A stretch of DNA of 64,000 bases from Cuniculiplasma divulgatum (GCA_031200235.1 CP133595.1:1636877-1700876); one strand, 5' to 3'. Positions 42,496 to 52,107 are shown, counted from the first letter of the stretch. Numbers and translations are program-made. The notes: generated from the sequence alone by a model not told the origin.

Positions 42496-43257
42496 ATGCA
42501 GCTAGGTAAATTAATGGACCAGAGTGTTGAGGATATAATCGAAAATGGCGACAAATTCTTCCAGAAAGACAAGCTCATAGATGCCATAAGAGAATACCAG
42601 AAAGCTTTCGATCTTGTGGGAAAGGAGGAAAATGATGACACTGCCGATCTCGCATATAAATTATCGCAGGCTTACAACTCCCTTGAAAGCAAGAATGACC
42701 AGAATTCAAGGAAATTTGCCGAAATTTCACTATCAATTCACAGAAAAAATGGAGAGAAGGAACTGGAAGTTATGGACCTGATCAATCTGGGTTACATCGA
42801 GCTCGATGCATCAAAGAAAGAGGAGGGTGAGGCGTTCTTCAACGAAGCCCTGATGCTCTCAGATTCCCTTAAGGACCCCTTCCTGTTCTGCACTTCCCTG
42901 AATGCCATTGCAGAAATGAAGGCCGCTTCCGCAAAAACCAGAAATGAGGCTTCTAAAATGTACGAACAGGTTCTTAAGATATCCGAAGAGACTGAAGACT
43001 GGGAGAATTTCTTTGAGGCAAAACGTGGGCAGATAGGAATAATCCGCTCCGGTGGCGAAGAAGAAAAGGCGCTTCAGTCAGCCATGGAAGCTCTTGACAA
43101 AATAGACAAAATCGCGTCAGGAATCAAGAACAAGAAAGAAAAGAAGGAATTTCGCAAATCGCTTTCTTTCATATACGATCTGGCTTCAGACATAGCCATG
43201 GAGCTGGAAAATGTTGAGGAAGCCATAAAGATCGCCCAGAGGTCAAACCAGGACTGA
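42496..43257 (+). CDS. TPR-like helical repeat protein
   Basis: The 253-residue protein is all helical, highly charged, and shows TPR-like pairs: GDKFFQKDKLIDAIREYQKAF near residue 18, DLINLGYIELDASKKEEGEAF near 95 and several weaker units. No enzyme domain or membrane segment. The start at 42496 is 26 bases after GAATTTATTTATAT, so it is probably leaderless. A scaffold or adaptor role is typical; partner unknown. Confidence 0.78.
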   Translation: MQLGKLMDQSVEDIIENGDKFFQKDKLIDAIREYQKAFDLVGKEENDDTADLAYKLSQAYNSLESKNDQNSRKFAEISLSIHRKNGEKELEVMDLINLGYIELDASKKEEGEAFFNEALMLSDSLKDPFLFCTSLNAIAEMKAASAKTRNEASKMYEQVLKISEETEDWENFFEAKRGQIGIIRSGGEEEKALQSAMEALDKIDKIASGIKNKKEKKEFRKSLSFIYDLASDIAMELENVEEAIKIAQRSNQD

Positions 43258-43287
43258 GCCTGGATTAATCCAACAATCATCAAAGCC

Positions 43288-43785
43288 CTACGATTTTTTT
43301 TCCATGCTGCGGTTTGACCATCTTGTACCGACTTCATTAAGGTATTCTTTGATGTCTATACCCTCGTCGGACATGACGGAAAGAAGAGCGGTTTCAAAAC
43401 TGATATACTTCATGGGTTGGAGAACTTCTCTTGCCCTGGTTATGGCCTCCTTCTTGGTGAGCTTCCCTGAAGCGGATATTGCTTCCAGAAGCCTGTCCAC
43501 GAGAGGCCTGTCCCCAGATTCCTGGAAAAGTTGATCACGTGTGACCGAGAAATCAAGCGGAACAATTATTCCGGAGGTGCTGAAATTTGGAACGTAAGCG
43601 CTGTCTTTCTTCACCAGTATGCCCTCCTTCACCGCCGCTTCAAGGAATTCCTTGACCGTTTCAGGATCAATCAGGTTTTTCTTGAAGGACAGCGAGGTGA
43701 TAAAATCCTGCTGTGTATAGGATGCTGCACCCTTTTTAGAATTGGATACAATGGCCACAAGCTTCCTGGCAAAATCCTTGTTCAT
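43288..43785 (-). CDS. DUF2240 family protein
   Basis: A 165-residue archaeal protein of the DUF2240 (COG3612) type. The N-terminal half looks like a winged-helix domain (DFARKLVAIVSNSKKGAASY, TVKEFLEAAVKEGILV), and the C-terminal half contains the family block MKYISFETALLSVMSDEGIDI. Function unknown; nucleic-acid binding is plausible from the fold pattern. Confidence 0.8.
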   Translation of the reverse strand: MNKDFARKLVAIVSNSKKGAASYTQQDFITSLSFKKNLIDPETVKEFLEAAVKEGILVKKDSAYVPNFSTSGIIVPLDFSVTRDQLFQESGDRPLVDRLLEAISASGKLTKKEAITRAREVLQPMKYISFETALLSVMSDEGIDIKEYLNEVGTRWSNRSMEKKS

Positions 43786-43860
43786 TTTCCCCTGCTAATC
43801 AGTACAGTCCATAAATACATTATGAGTTAAAGCCGCAGGCCGCCAGGTCATCATGTGCAT

Positions 43861-45630
43861 TCAAGCATCACCGTACTGGATGTTATAGAGGCTGGAGAAG
43901 AGCCCCTCCTTCTTCATCAGTTCCTTGAATGTCCCCTCCTCTGCTATGCTCCCATCCTTGAGTACCACGACCCTGTCCACCAGAACAATCATTGAGAACC
44001 TGTGAGTTATGAGAATGAGTGTTTTTTCCTTCACGAATTCCCTGAGCGCCTCTATTATGAGCTTCTCAGAATACGGATCGATCTGTGAAGTCGGTTCATC
44101 CAGTATGAGTATTTCTGGATCACGTGCAAATGCCCGGAGTATGGAGACCGCCTGGCGCTGGCCCTCGGAAAGGTTTCTTCCCATTTCCCCCACATTGGTG
44201 TCTATTCCCTGGGGCAGGGACGAAAAGATATCGGCAAGTCCAAACCTGCTGATAAGTTCAAGAACATGTTCCCTTGTTATGCCGGGGTCCACGAATATTA
44301 TATTCTCCAGTACTGTGCCCCTGAACAGGAAAGGGTCCTGCAGAACCGGTGTCATGAGCTTCCTGTAGCTCCTTGTGGAGATTGAGATCAGATCCCTGCC
44401 GTCTATGAGTATCCCGCCAGCCTCAGGCCTGTAGAATTTCAGCAGAAGATTGGATAGGGTGGTTTTCCCGGCCCCTGTGTGCCCAACCACTGCAACCTTC
44501 TCACCCTTCCTTATGGTAAGGTGAATATTCTCAAGGGCATTCCCTTCACCATATGAGAAAGACATTCCTTTGATCACAATTGAATCCTTGAACTGGACCT
44601 GGCTTTCGCTTTCCTCAGGCTCCTTATCTTTTGGCTGGTCAATTATTCCGTATATCCTGCTTATTCCCACAAGTGAAGACTGATAGGAGTTATAAAGCTG
44701 GGAAAGCTGAATTACGGGATCAAAGAACTCCTGGACGTAGACAACGAATGCAACCAGAATTCCCACTGAAGTAACGCCGTGTATTAGCTGCAATGCCCCG
44801 GCAAGAAGAACAATGGCAATGCCGGCAGCCTCTATGATCCTGACAGATGCCCCGTAAGCGGAGGATAACCTGGATGCCTTCATATTGGCCCTGAAATTCC
44901 GGTCGTTCAGGACCCTGAAGTTATCCTCAGTTCTCTTCTCCACATTGAACGCCTTTATGGTGCGAATGGCAGAAATGTTCTCTGCAAGGTTCCCTGTTAT
45001 GGCCGCAATGGTCTTCCTTGTTCTGAGATAATTCTGCCTCACCCTGGGCTGAATAGACATGGTGAATGCCATCAGGACAGGAATTATGATGAGGGCATAG
45101 AGTGTCAGGTTGAAGTCCTTGTAGAACATAATTGATATGGAGACAATCACTGTGGATATTCCCGCAATGACAGAAGGGAGCTGGAAAGTCAGGAACTCGC
45201 TCAGAGTTTCGGCGTCATTTGTTATCCTGCTGATGAGGTACCCGGTCTTCACCTTGCTGTAGAACGCCTCCGGCACGTACTGCAGGCTCTGGAAGGCTCG
45301 GTCCCTCAGGCTCTTTATCTCCTTCTGCGCCAGCACAGTTGAGCTGATGGTACGAATCCGGTTTGAGAAAAACTGAACCAGGTAAAGAAGAAAGAATAAG
45401 GATGCGAACAGCTCAAGGTGGAACACATTTCTTGCAATAATGGCGTTGACCGCAAAGCCAAGCATCAGCGGATATAGTGTTCCTGCAATTGCCGTTATCA
45501 AGACAGTTGTGACCAGGGCGGCACTGTCCCGTCTCATCTGGAATATCTCCCGAACCATTCTCCGGAAAGATCCAGAGCCCCTGGCAGTCTTTATGATCTG
45601 ATCCTCCAGTTCTTCATATGTCTGAGGCAT
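43861..45630 (-). CDS. ABC exporter half-transporter, subunit with full catalytic site
   Basis: Six-helix membrane domain followed by an ATPase: Walker A VGHTGAGKTT, signature LSEGQRQAVSI and Walker B ILILDEPTSQID with the catalytic Glu. It pairs with the upstream gene as a heterodimeric exporter. The frame is open from GTG 45663, but ATG 45630 (MPQTYEELED) has a GGGGTGGG ribosome site and reduces overlap with the partner gene to 17 bases; it gives 589 residues. Substrate not predictable (lipid, drug or peptide). Confidence 0.92.
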   Translation of the reverse strand: MPQTYEELEDQIIKTARGSGSFRRMVREIFQMRRDSAALVTTVLITAIAGTLYPLMLGFAVNAIIARNVFHLELFASLFFLLYLVQFFSNRIRTISSTVLAQKEIKSLRDRAFQSLQYVPEAFYSKVKTGYLISRITNDAETLSEFLTFQLPSVIAGISTVIVSISIMFYKDFNLTLYALIIIPVLMAFTMSIQPRVRQNYLRTRKTIAAITGNLAENISAIRTIKAFNVEKRTEDNFRVLNDRNFRANMKASRLSSAYGASVRIIEAAGIAIVLLAGALQLIHGVTSVGILVAFVVYVQEFFDPVIQLSQLYNSYQSSLVGISRIYGIIDQPKDKEPEESESQVQFKDSIVIKGMSFSYGEGNALENIHLTIRKGEKVAVVGHTGAGKTTLSNLLLKFYRPEAGGILIDGRDLISISTRSYRKLMTPVLQDPFLFRGTVLENIIFVDPGITREHVLELISRFGLADIFSSLPQGIDTNVGEMGRNLSEGQRQAVSILRAFARDPEILILDEPTSQIDPYSEKLIIEALREFVKEKTLILITHRFSMIVLVDRVVVLKDGSIAEEGTFKELMKKEGLFSSLYNIQYGDA

Positions 45631-47386
45631 TTCCCACCCCTGTGTAGCTGATTCCTGCACCACTGGTTATGCCTTCAAGATCCCTGCTGATGTCCATCAC
45701 AGGTACGATTCTGCCTTCGTCCAGTTTCCACACTCTGTCTGCAAACTTCAGAGCTGAAATGCGGTGCGTAACAAGGAGCACAGTAATGTCTCTCAGATCC
45801 TTTCTGATATTCCTGAAGATCCTGAGCTCCGTATCAGGATCCACACTGGAGGTGGCATCATCAAGAATAAGCAGTGATGGATGCGAAACAATGGCCCTTG
45901 CCAAAGCGACCCTCTGCTTCTGGCCGCCGGACAGTGTGATTCCTCTCTCTCCCACCTGCGTATCGTAAGCATCGGGAAGTGATTCAATGAAATCGGCTAT
46001 CTCAGCAGTACGCGCTGCATCCCTTACACTGTCGTCTCCAACATCTTCGTTCCCGAATGCTATATTCTCACGGATTGTCCCGGAGAGAAGATTTATCTCT
46101 TGAGGAACCAGGGAAACAGCTGATCGCAGATTCGCCAGTGGAATCCTGGAAATTTCGGTTGAGCCGATGTACAGGTTCCCCTCATCCGGGTCATAGAATC
46201 TAGGAATCAGGCCTGTTAGCGTTGTTTTCCCTGTTCCCGTCTTTCCGGTGATGGCCGCAAACTCACCCTTTGGTACCACCATGCTTACGCTGTCCAGTAT
46301 CTTCCTTCCATCCCGGATGAAGGTCACATCCTGAATCCTGAGGTCTCCATCAGGACGAACCCTGTCGCGGGTATCCACATCCTCTTCATCCGTTGAATCC
46401 GTCAGCAAAGAAACCCTTTCTATTCCGGCCCTGGCGTTCTCGGAGAATACTATGAGCCTTCCGAATGAGCTCACGGGTGAACTCATCACGCTGAAAATGT
46501 TTACGGCAGCAACAAGTGGCCCCACGTCGGAAGCAGATATAACATCGATATATCCTCCATATATCAGAATGGCCGTGGCTGCAGCGCTCACTATGAGAGG
46601 CATCAGGTTGTTGTAAAACCCCCGCAGCCTGGCAACCTCGATGTACTCGTCATAATAACTTTCAGTGGTGTCGGAGAACCTCCCGATTTCAAGATCCTCG
46701 GCAGAGAATCCTCTCACCACGCGGTTCCCAACAATGTTCTCCTGCAGCCTTTCATTCATCTGGCCGTAGTATGTCCTTATGCGTCTCCACCTGGATCTCT
46801 GCTTTCTCTGGAATGCCATTCCTGCATAGATAAGCAGGGGAACTGAAAGCAGGAAGATGAGGGCAAAGTAAGGATTGATGGTGAGAAGAAAATAGAGGGC
46901 AAAGACAATGAGAAATATTGTTGGAAGCATCTGGGAAAACAGCATGTTAAGGAAATTTCTTATGGCATGAATGTCCATGGTTGTTCTTGAAAGGAGATCC
47001 CCGGAAGTCTGCGTCTCGAAAAATTTGAACCTCTTCCTCATAAGGTGGTGAAATACTGAATCTCTCATGCTGAATTCAAATCTCTGGCTTATGTACTGTG
47101 AGCCATAGCTCACAACAAACTGCAGGCCACCGGTAATTGAAGAGACAATAATTATGAGAATGGAAACATGCAGGACACCGGAATAGCTCATGGATTCAAT
47201 GGCTGTAACTGCATCTCCAATATACACAGGAATCAGAAGCCGGGTAGCTGAGGCAAACATGCCTGCGGCAATGACTGAGATCATTACCGGCCACTTGCCG
47301 GCCAGGTACTTCGCAGCAAAGATCATGGGGTAAAAAACACCCAGAAACCCCCTGAATCTCATAAGCATGTCCCTGAACTTACTCAT
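45614..47386 (-). CDS. ABC exporter half-transporter, subunit with degenerate site
   Basis: A 590-residue ABC exporter half with six hydrophobic segments and an ATPase domain. Walker A is TGKTGTGKTT, signature LSGGQKQRVALARAI, but Walker B ends LLILDDATSSVD, with Asp replacing the catalytic Glu. One impaired and one complete site is typical of heterodimeric exporters such as TM287/288. It overlaps the partner gene. Confidence 0.93.
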   Translation of the reverse strand: MSKFRDMLMRFRGFLGVFYPMIFAAKYLAGKWPVMISVIAAGMFASATRLLIPVYIGDAVTAIESMSYSGVLHVSILIIIVSSITGGLQFVVSYGSQYISQRFEFSMRDSVFHHLMRKRFKFFETQTSGDLLSRTTMDIHAIRNFLNMLFSQMLPTIFLIVFALYFLLTINPYFALIFLLSVPLLIYAGMAFQRKQRSRWRRIRTYYGQMNERLQENIVGNRVVRGFSAEDLEIGRFSDTTESYYDEYIEVARLRGFYNNLMPLIVSAAATAILIYGGYIDVISASDVGPLVAAVNIFSVMSSPVSSFGRLIVFSENARAGIERVSLLTDSTDEEDVDTRDRVRPDGDLRIQDVTFIRDGRKILDSVSMVVPKGEFAAITGKTGTGKTTLTGLIPRFYDPDEGNLYIGSTEISRIPLANLRSAVSLVPQEINLLSGTIRENIAFGNEDVGDDSVRDAARTAEIADFIESLPDAYDTQVGERGITLSGGQKQRVALARAIVSHPSLLILDDATSSVDPDTELRIFRNIRKDLRDITVLLVTHRISALKFADRVWKLDEGRIVPVMDISRDLEGITSGAGISYTGVGNASDI

Positions 47387-47473
47387 TAAATATACGACCT
47401 TCTAAATATATGTCGCTAATTTCATCAAAGGAATTAATGTTTTCCAGTGATTCGTATAATCTCCTATGGGAGA

Positions 47474-48367
47474 TCATGAAGAGGTTAGGGTGATGTAAAG
47501 GTTCTCGAGATTTGTCTGTGGCTTCACCCATCTGATCCTGAATCCCTGCGCTGAGAGATAGTTGATCACATCAGAATTTGAAGTGCCTGACCTCAACCTG
47601 AACATTGCGCTTTTCCCATCCACGAAGGTCTGGTCCGCCATATGGTCAGGTAGTGAAACCTTCCCTGCAGGATCCTCAAATTCTATTTCTATTATATTTT
47701 CTGAGGGTGAATTGATGGTGTCATGGACAATATCACCTTTGTTGATGATAATCACTCTGTCGCATATCTCCTGCGCCTCGTAGATGAGGTGAGTGCTAAG
47801 TATGATTATCCTTTCCTTGCTCTGATTCAGGGATTTTATAAGGTCCCTCATCTCCTTCATTCCCCTGGGATCAAGGCCGAATGTGGGTTCGTCGAGAATT
47901 ATTATGTGTGGATCACTGATGAGGGCGCAGGCAAGGCTTAACCTCTGTTTCATACCACGAGAAAAATTGCCTGTCTTCCTTCCAATATATTCCACAATAC
48001 CTGTCATCCGGGAAACACGCTGTATTTCTGAATTGAGATTCTTTTCCGTTACACCCTTGACCCTGCCCACAAATTTCAGCGTTTCAAGAGCAGTCAGGTA
48101 GGGATAAAACTCCGGCTGCTCCACAAGGGCACCAACATCCATGAGAGCTTTTTCCGGCTCATCGGAAACATTTATGCCATTTAGCAGAGCAACACCTTCA
48201 GTGGGTTTCACTATGTTTGTGAGAATCTTCAGCAGGGTTGTCTTTCCTGCTCCATTGGGCCCCAGTATTCCAATGCATCCAGGTTCCTGAAGGTTCAGGC
48301 TTACCTCATTAAGGGCCCTTACATCTCGGTAATTCTTTGTGACTTTTTCCACCAGAACTGAGGGCAT
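47474..48367 (-). CDS. ABC transporter ATP-binding protein (ABC-2 exporter)
   Basis: A 297-residue ATPase with Walker A GPNGAGKTTLLKIL, signature FSRGMKQRLSLACAL (Arg replaces one usual Gly, as in CcmA/BcrA-type proteins) and Walker B IIILDEPTFGLDP. It couples to the ABC-2 permease encoded upstream, whose stop overlaps this ATG by one base. Together with the secreted protein at 49.2 kb it forms a three-gene operon. Confidence 0.93.
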   Translation of the reverse strand: MPSVLVEKVTKNYRDVRALNEVSLNLQEPGCIGILGPNGAGKTTLLKILTNIVKPTEGVALLNGINVSDEPEKALMDVGALVEQPEFYPYLTALETLKFVGRVKGVTEKNLNSEIQRVSRMTGIVEYIGRKTGNFSRGMKQRLSLACALISDPHIIILDEPTFGLDPRGMKEMRDLIKSLNQSKERIIILSTHLIYEAQEICDRVIIINKGDIVHDTINSPSENIIEIEFEDPAGKVSLPDHMADQTFVDGKSAMFRLRSGTSNSDVINYLSAQGFRIRWVKPQTNLENLYITLTSS

Positions 48368-49209
48368 TATTTCACCTCCTTCCTGTCAAATATGATAAGG
48401 GCTGCTGCGAATGATACTATGGCGTATGCAACCATGACACCGATGGAAGTGTACAGGGTGCCCACCGTGGCTGGAGCGAATGTGGATGATGAGGTGGAAA
48501 ATGGATTTGTTGAAATGTTGAGGTAAACCTTTTCCATGGCGTCTGCTGCCACGTTGAGGAGATAGTATGGCGTGGTCTTGTAGAGAAATTCCACTATTAT
48601 TTCATAAGCATTGAAAACCAGGAAATAAATGAGAAATACCGTTATGTAAGCATAGGTGTTCTTGTTGAAAATGCTGCTGATGAGGAACGTGAAAGCGGTA
48701 ATGGAAAATACGAATATGAGAAGAAGCCCCAGGGACTGGTAAAATGGAAGAAGAAGGGGACCCGGAAACAGGTACTCGAAAACTGCTGCCTGGAATGCAA
48801 CATAGATCAATACTGTTATGAATGTAACAGCCACGGCAGCCAGGTACTTGGAAATCAGCAGAGTGACCCTTCCAATGGGAAGCGGGAAGATATGAAATGC
48901 GGTCTTGTTTTCTATCTCGCTTGATATTGCTGTTGATCCGAAAAACACAGAAGCAAACACGGGAAGGTCAAGCAGCACGAATGCCCAGAGATATCCAAAT
49001 ATTTCCTCCTTTCCAGAATTCCCAAGTGCTGACAGGAGGCCCTTAGGTATGATAAGGTCAAGCCTGTTGATGTACTTCAATGAAAAATATGTAAGCAGTA
49101 CTGAAACTAGGATGGCAATTATGAGCATCAGGTAAAAACTCTTTGATCTGTAGTAATTCCTGAAATAGTAGGCAGTGGCTACCCTGAGTGTTCGGGCCGT
49201 CCCAGTCAT
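48367..49209 (-). CDS. ABC-2 type permease
   Basis: A membrane protein with six hydrophobic segments, the channel partner of the following ATPase. FFGSTAISSEIENKTAFHIFP near residue 80 and the following PIGRVTLLISKYLA are typical of ABC-2 permeases of the NosY/BcrB type. The frame is open to 49230, which would overlap the upstream gene; Met 49209 (MTGTARTLRVA) with GGAAGGGATC as ribosome site is preferred, giving 280 residues. Confidence 0.9.
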   Translation of the reverse strand: MTGTARTLRVATAYYFRNYYRSKSFYLMLIIAILVSVLLTYFSLKYINRLDLIIPKGLLSALGNSGKEEIFGYLWAFVLLDLPVFASVFFGSTAISSEIENKTAFHIFPLPIGRVTLLISKYLAAVAVTFITVLIYVAFQAAVFEYLFPGPLLLPFYQSLGLLLIFVFSITAFTFLISSIFNKNTYAYITVFLIYFLVFNAYEIIVEFLYKTTPYYLLNVAADAMEKVYLNISTNPFSTSSSTFAPATVGTLYTSIGVMVAYAIVSFAAALIIFDRKEVK

Positions 49210-49213
49210 GAAT

Positions 49214-50056
49214 TCACAGATCCCTTCCATTAAGATTCAAAGGTGCGTTACCCAACAGCCTTGTAAGATTTCCATTAAGGTAATTCATCCCAACAGACAT
49301 GGTAACATTCAACTCAGTACCGCTCAGGGATACCGAAGTTACATTACTGATGAAGCTGACGGCCTTAAAAGCGTTCTGTGCAATGGTAAGGTTGCTGAAC
49401 ACAACCTGAAAACTGGAGGAATTATAGAAAATGTTTCCTGTAAATGACCGGAAATAAGCGTTGGAATAGTTCACGTATATGGAGACATTTGATCCAGATT
49501 TGAAATATGCGGATTCCTTTGCACTGAAACTCTTTCCGCCAGTCATTGCTGATATTGAGTACTCGACACTTCTCAGGGTGCCAATGGACACAGTGGTGCC
49601 TGAAAGTTCAGCTATGTAAATTGTGTTATTATGTATGAAACTGCTGAGATTTATGGCGTTCAACGCGTGAATACTGGACAGGTTGCCCAGCGTACTGTTA
49701 AGGGATATTGAGATATTTGAAAGATAATATATCCTGTATCCGTCATAGGATTTCAGGTAGGTTGGCGTAACTGAAAATGATGTATTCCCCGAATTGTTTG
49801 ATCCGGCGCCAGATAAAACGCTTGAGACCTGGTTGACTCCGATGTTTATGACTATTCCCGTGTTATTTCCAGAATTGAACAAATAGAATTGTGTTCCATT
49901 GTAATCAGCCCTTATGACTGCCGAGGAATTTTCAGGTACGAAATTGATCATGGAAGGGTTTGATGTTGTAAATGATCGGTAGGCAATATATCCGCTGGGC
50001 ACAGCAACTCCAACGGCTATTATTATGACTATTATCGCCTTGAGAAGAGGCTTCAT
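49214..50056 (-). CDS. Membrane-anchored Asn/Ser-rich surface protein
   Basis: The 280-residue protein has one N-terminal helix (LLKAIIVIIIAVGVAVPSG) and a large outside domain rich in Asn, Ser and Thr with many N-x-S/T sequons, predicted beta strand. No family recognised. It is the first gene of an operon with an ABC-2 permease and ATPase; it may be an accessory or cargo-interacting part of that exporter, though this is inference from position. Confidence 0.72.
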   Translation of the reverse strand: MKPLLKAIIVIIIAVGVAVPSGYIAYRSFTTSNPSMINFVPENSSAVIRADYNGTQFYLFNSGNNTGIVINIGVNQVSSVLSGAGSNNSGNTSFSVTPTYLKSYDGYRIYYLSNISISLNSTLGNLSSIHALNAINLSSFIHNNTIYIAELSGTTVSIGTLRSVEYSISAMTGGKSFSAKESAYFKSGSNVSIYVNYSNAYFRSFTGNIFYNSSSFQVVFSNLTIAQNAFKAVSFISNVTSVSLSGTELNVTMSVGMNYLNGNLTRLLGNAPLNLNGRDL

Positions 50057-50159
50057 GATTAGATATTTAACTTACTTATTTAAACCTGGATCATGATCCT
50101 TTTGATCAATTCTCTTCCATTAATAAGGAACAAGCTTGATTTGAGCTATACAGTTCCTA

Positions 50160-50600
50160 ATGTCCCATTATATGGGAACAGCGCCATGGAGAAAATTTAT
50201 TCATATTGCTGGTGATCTTCTCAGGCAGGAGAATCGCATGGACGTGGACAGGAGAATAATCGACATAATGGAAGACTGGCTGAGGGATGGCAACAGCAAC
50301 ATTGATGAGCTGGCCGACGTGGATGATGCAAGCTGGATAGGCCTCATAGAATCCAAATTAAGCGAAGCCGAGAAGGATCTCGTCAGCCTTCCCGATGCGG
50401 CATTTTCCAAGCTCATGGGCTTTCTCAACTTCATGAGCAGTGTTGCAAAGACTCTTCCGCATATCACCACCATCATCAGCTCATTTCTAACCAGGATCAA
50501 GAAAATACTGGAAGCTGTGGCAAAAGCCCTGGGTGTGACTTCATATTCAATCTCCGTGGGAGTTCCGTTCTACCTGAACTTCAGTATGAATTTCTCGTAA
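50160..50600 (+). CDS. Hypothetical helical protein
   Basis: The 146-residue product is mostly helical: a charged first half (DVDRRIIDIMEDWLRDG, ELADVDDASW) and a more hydrophobic amphipathic second half (FLNFMSSVAKTLPHITTIIS, then SISVGVPFYLNFSMNF). No family recognised. Codon use looks normal. It stands alone between divergent genes; the second half may be membrane-associated. Confidence 0.6.
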   Translation: MSHYMGTAPWRKFIHIAGDLLRQENRMDVDRRIIDIMEDWLRDGNSNIDELADVDDASWIGLIESKLSEAEKDLVSLPDAAFSKLMGFLNFMSSVAKTLPHITTIISSFLTRIKKILEAVAKALGVTSYSISVGVPFYLNFSMNFS

Positions 50601-50622
50601 TAGTGCTGCGGTCAGAGTGGGC

Positions 50623-51012
50623 CTACCTTCCTGGATTTGGATTTGCACTGGCAGTATTTGAATGGCGCGGAGGTTTCCATGCCATACCCATGATGCCACC
50701 AATGAGCGCAATCAGGAATCCCACAAAAAGACCACCGGACGTTCCGTACCAGCTTGCAGTGGCCATTATTATAATGAGTGCGCCGTAAATAACGTGCCTC
50801 TTACGATCCAGGAAAAGTGTCGTGCTGAATATTAATATCATCAGGCCCCAGAATGTTCCGAGGGAAACTTCCAGCAGATCGTTACTGGAATACGTTCCAT
50901 TCTTCAGCAGTATGTAAAGCCCGATGATTCCAACAAGGAGTATGATAAGACCACCTACAGCGGATACAACAGACGAATCCAGAGGCGATTCCTTAAGATT
51001 CTTCCACGACAC
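50623..51012 (-). CDS. Hypothetical four-helix membrane protein
   Basis: The 129-residue protein has four predicted transmembrane helices (about residues 14-35, 48-66, 70-88, 90-110) and a Pro/Asn-rich tail. A conserved-looking DRKRHVIYGALIIIMATASW lies in the third. No family recognised, and no operon partner. Confidence 0.68.
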   Translation of the reverse strand: MSWKNLKESPLDSSVVSAVGGLIILLVGIIGLYILLKNGTYSSNDLLEVSLGTFWGLMILIFSTTLFLDRKRHVIYGALIIIMATASWYGTSGGLFVGFLIALIGGIMGMAWKPPRHSNTASANPNPGR

Positions 51013-51113
51013 AGATGATCATTGCTTTCACATATTTAATGAAAACATCTAATTACTGTCCGGTCACTGAACAACGCTATGGTTTTACATAATTATGCCA
51101 TAAATTCGAGCCC

Positions 51114-51209
51114 ATGGAGGTTCTGCCAGAAACCTTTGAAGTGGAGATGTCCCTGCGAAAGCCGGAAGAAGTAGCCAAGATACCCGTACCTTTCAGAACC
51201 AGGGATTGA
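51114..51209 (+). CDS. Possible 31-residue microprotein
   Basis: ATG 51114 opens 31 codons to TGA 51209; the product begins MEVLPETFEVEMSLRKPEEV and ends PFRTRD. Third-position use resembles real genes and GTTTTACATAATT (about 51081-51093) is about 25 bases upstream as a TATA candidate. Too short to prove from sequence; it may instead be a relic of a longer gene. Confidence 0.3.
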   Translation: MEVLPETFEVEMSLRKPEEVAKIPVPFRTRD

Positions 51210-51280
51210 AATTGGCAGAAATGCATGGTAAAATCATAATAAATCATGAAAAAAGGAAATGAGAATATGAAAGAGGTGTG

Positions 51281-51303
51281 CCCCCGCCGTGGCCAGGCGG
51301 GGG
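51281..51303 (-). terminator. GC-rich hairpin after the archaellin gene
   Basis: CCCCCGCC (51281-51288) and GGCGGGGG (51296-51303) form a perfect 8-bp stem with a 7-base loop, 12 bases beyond the archaellin stop. It probably marks or protects the 3' end of an abundant mRNA. No U-run follows, so classical termination is not certain. It also resembles an IS605 right-end hairpin, but no transposase remnant accompanies it. Confidence 0.5.
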
Positions 51304-51315
51304 ACATCGAGGTGT

Positions 51316-52041
51316 CTACTGCAGCGTGATTGTGTGAGTTGTGAACGAATCCGGGGCATAGAAATCGATCACGGCTGGTGCACCCTGTTCAGGAGTAATT
51401 TGTCCCGATACAGCCTGATTCTGAGTGATATTCACACCGAATGTGTTGGTCACATTAAATATGACCGCGGCTGTGTCTCCAGGAGACAGGACGGGGTAGC
51501 TAGCCGTAAGAGAATTCACCGGATCGCTTTCCACTAGCACTCCATAACTGGTCGAATCATGGTGTGTTGCGCTCAAGAGTGACCAGACTGAATTACCAAA
51601 TAGGTTATCTGTACCACTCTGCGCAACGCTGGCAAATATGGAACTGTTGTATACCAGGACGGCAGTAATACCGTTGATGGTGAGAGTAACTGATACATTT
51701 GCCAGATTCACCGAACTTCCCCCAGTGTTATCACTGAGGAAAATTGCCACATATTCCACACCTCCGGCTTCAGCAGGGGTGGATCCATCATAGCCGAGTA
51801 TCTGATCCACCACTATACCAGTGGAGACCTGCCTTATTGTAGTTGTTCCCGTGGAATCAGCCCTCTGCTGCAGAATACCTGCAGTATGTATGAGGACGGA
51901 TGCAGCCACGGCAGCAACAAGAACAAGGGCTATGAATATTATGAGCACCCCTATGCCGGTTTCCGCTCTATCATCTTCGTCAAAGGAGAACTGCCTTTTC
52001 AGGAACCTTCTCACCCTGACGAGATCATATTTTAGTGACAT
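51316..52041 (-). CDS. Archaellin (archaeal flagellin)
   Basis: The main filament protein of the archaellum. After a short basic leader, [20 protein letters not shown] and [20 protein letters not shown] are the conserved archaellin N-terminal helix and following block; the processing site should be just before the GIGVLI segment. The remaining 180 residues are a beta-rich surface domain with sequons. The gene is alone: no FlaI, FlaJ or prepilin peptidase genes are in the window. A TATA box TTTATATAC (52095-52103 region) and GAGGT upstream of the ATG support a leadered transcript. Confidence 0.92.
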   Translation of the reverse strand: MSLKYDLVRVRRFLKRQFSFDEDDRAETGIGVLIIFIALVLVAAVAASVLIHTAGILQQRADSTGTTTIRQVSTGIVVDQILGYDGSTPAEAGGVEYVAIFLSDNTGGSSVNLANVSVTLTINGITAVLVYNSSIFASVAQSGTDNLFGNSVWSLLSATHHDSTSYGVLVESDPVNSLTASYPVLSPGDTAAVIFNVTNTFGVNITQNQAVSGQITPEQGAPAVIDFYAPDSFTTHTITLQ

Positions 52042-52093
52042 ATTGCATTAAACCTCTTTCTTGCCTGCTGTATGAGCTTATGTAGATGGGTAT

Positions 52094-52107
52094 GTTTGTA
52101 TATAAAC
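52094..52107. promoter_or_regulatory. Near-palindromic TATA box between archaellin and integrase-like genes
   Basis: GTTTGTATATAAAC reads nearly the same on both strands. On the minus strand it is 50-60 bases before the archaellin ATG; on the plus strand about 35-45 bases before the GTG of the next gene. It could serve either or both. Confidence 0.45.

Larger units (their letters stand above)
51013..51315. other. Intergenic with small ORF and hairpin
   Basis: About 300 bases between the membrane protein gene and the archaellin gene. It holds a possible 31-codon gene (51114-51209) and a strong GC-rich hairpin (51281-51303) just after the archaellin stop. Confidence 0.5.

Noticed and set aside
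51281-51303. Third IS605 right end
   Set aside because: The hairpin is just after the archaellin stop, with no transposase tail; a transcript-end hairpin is simpler.
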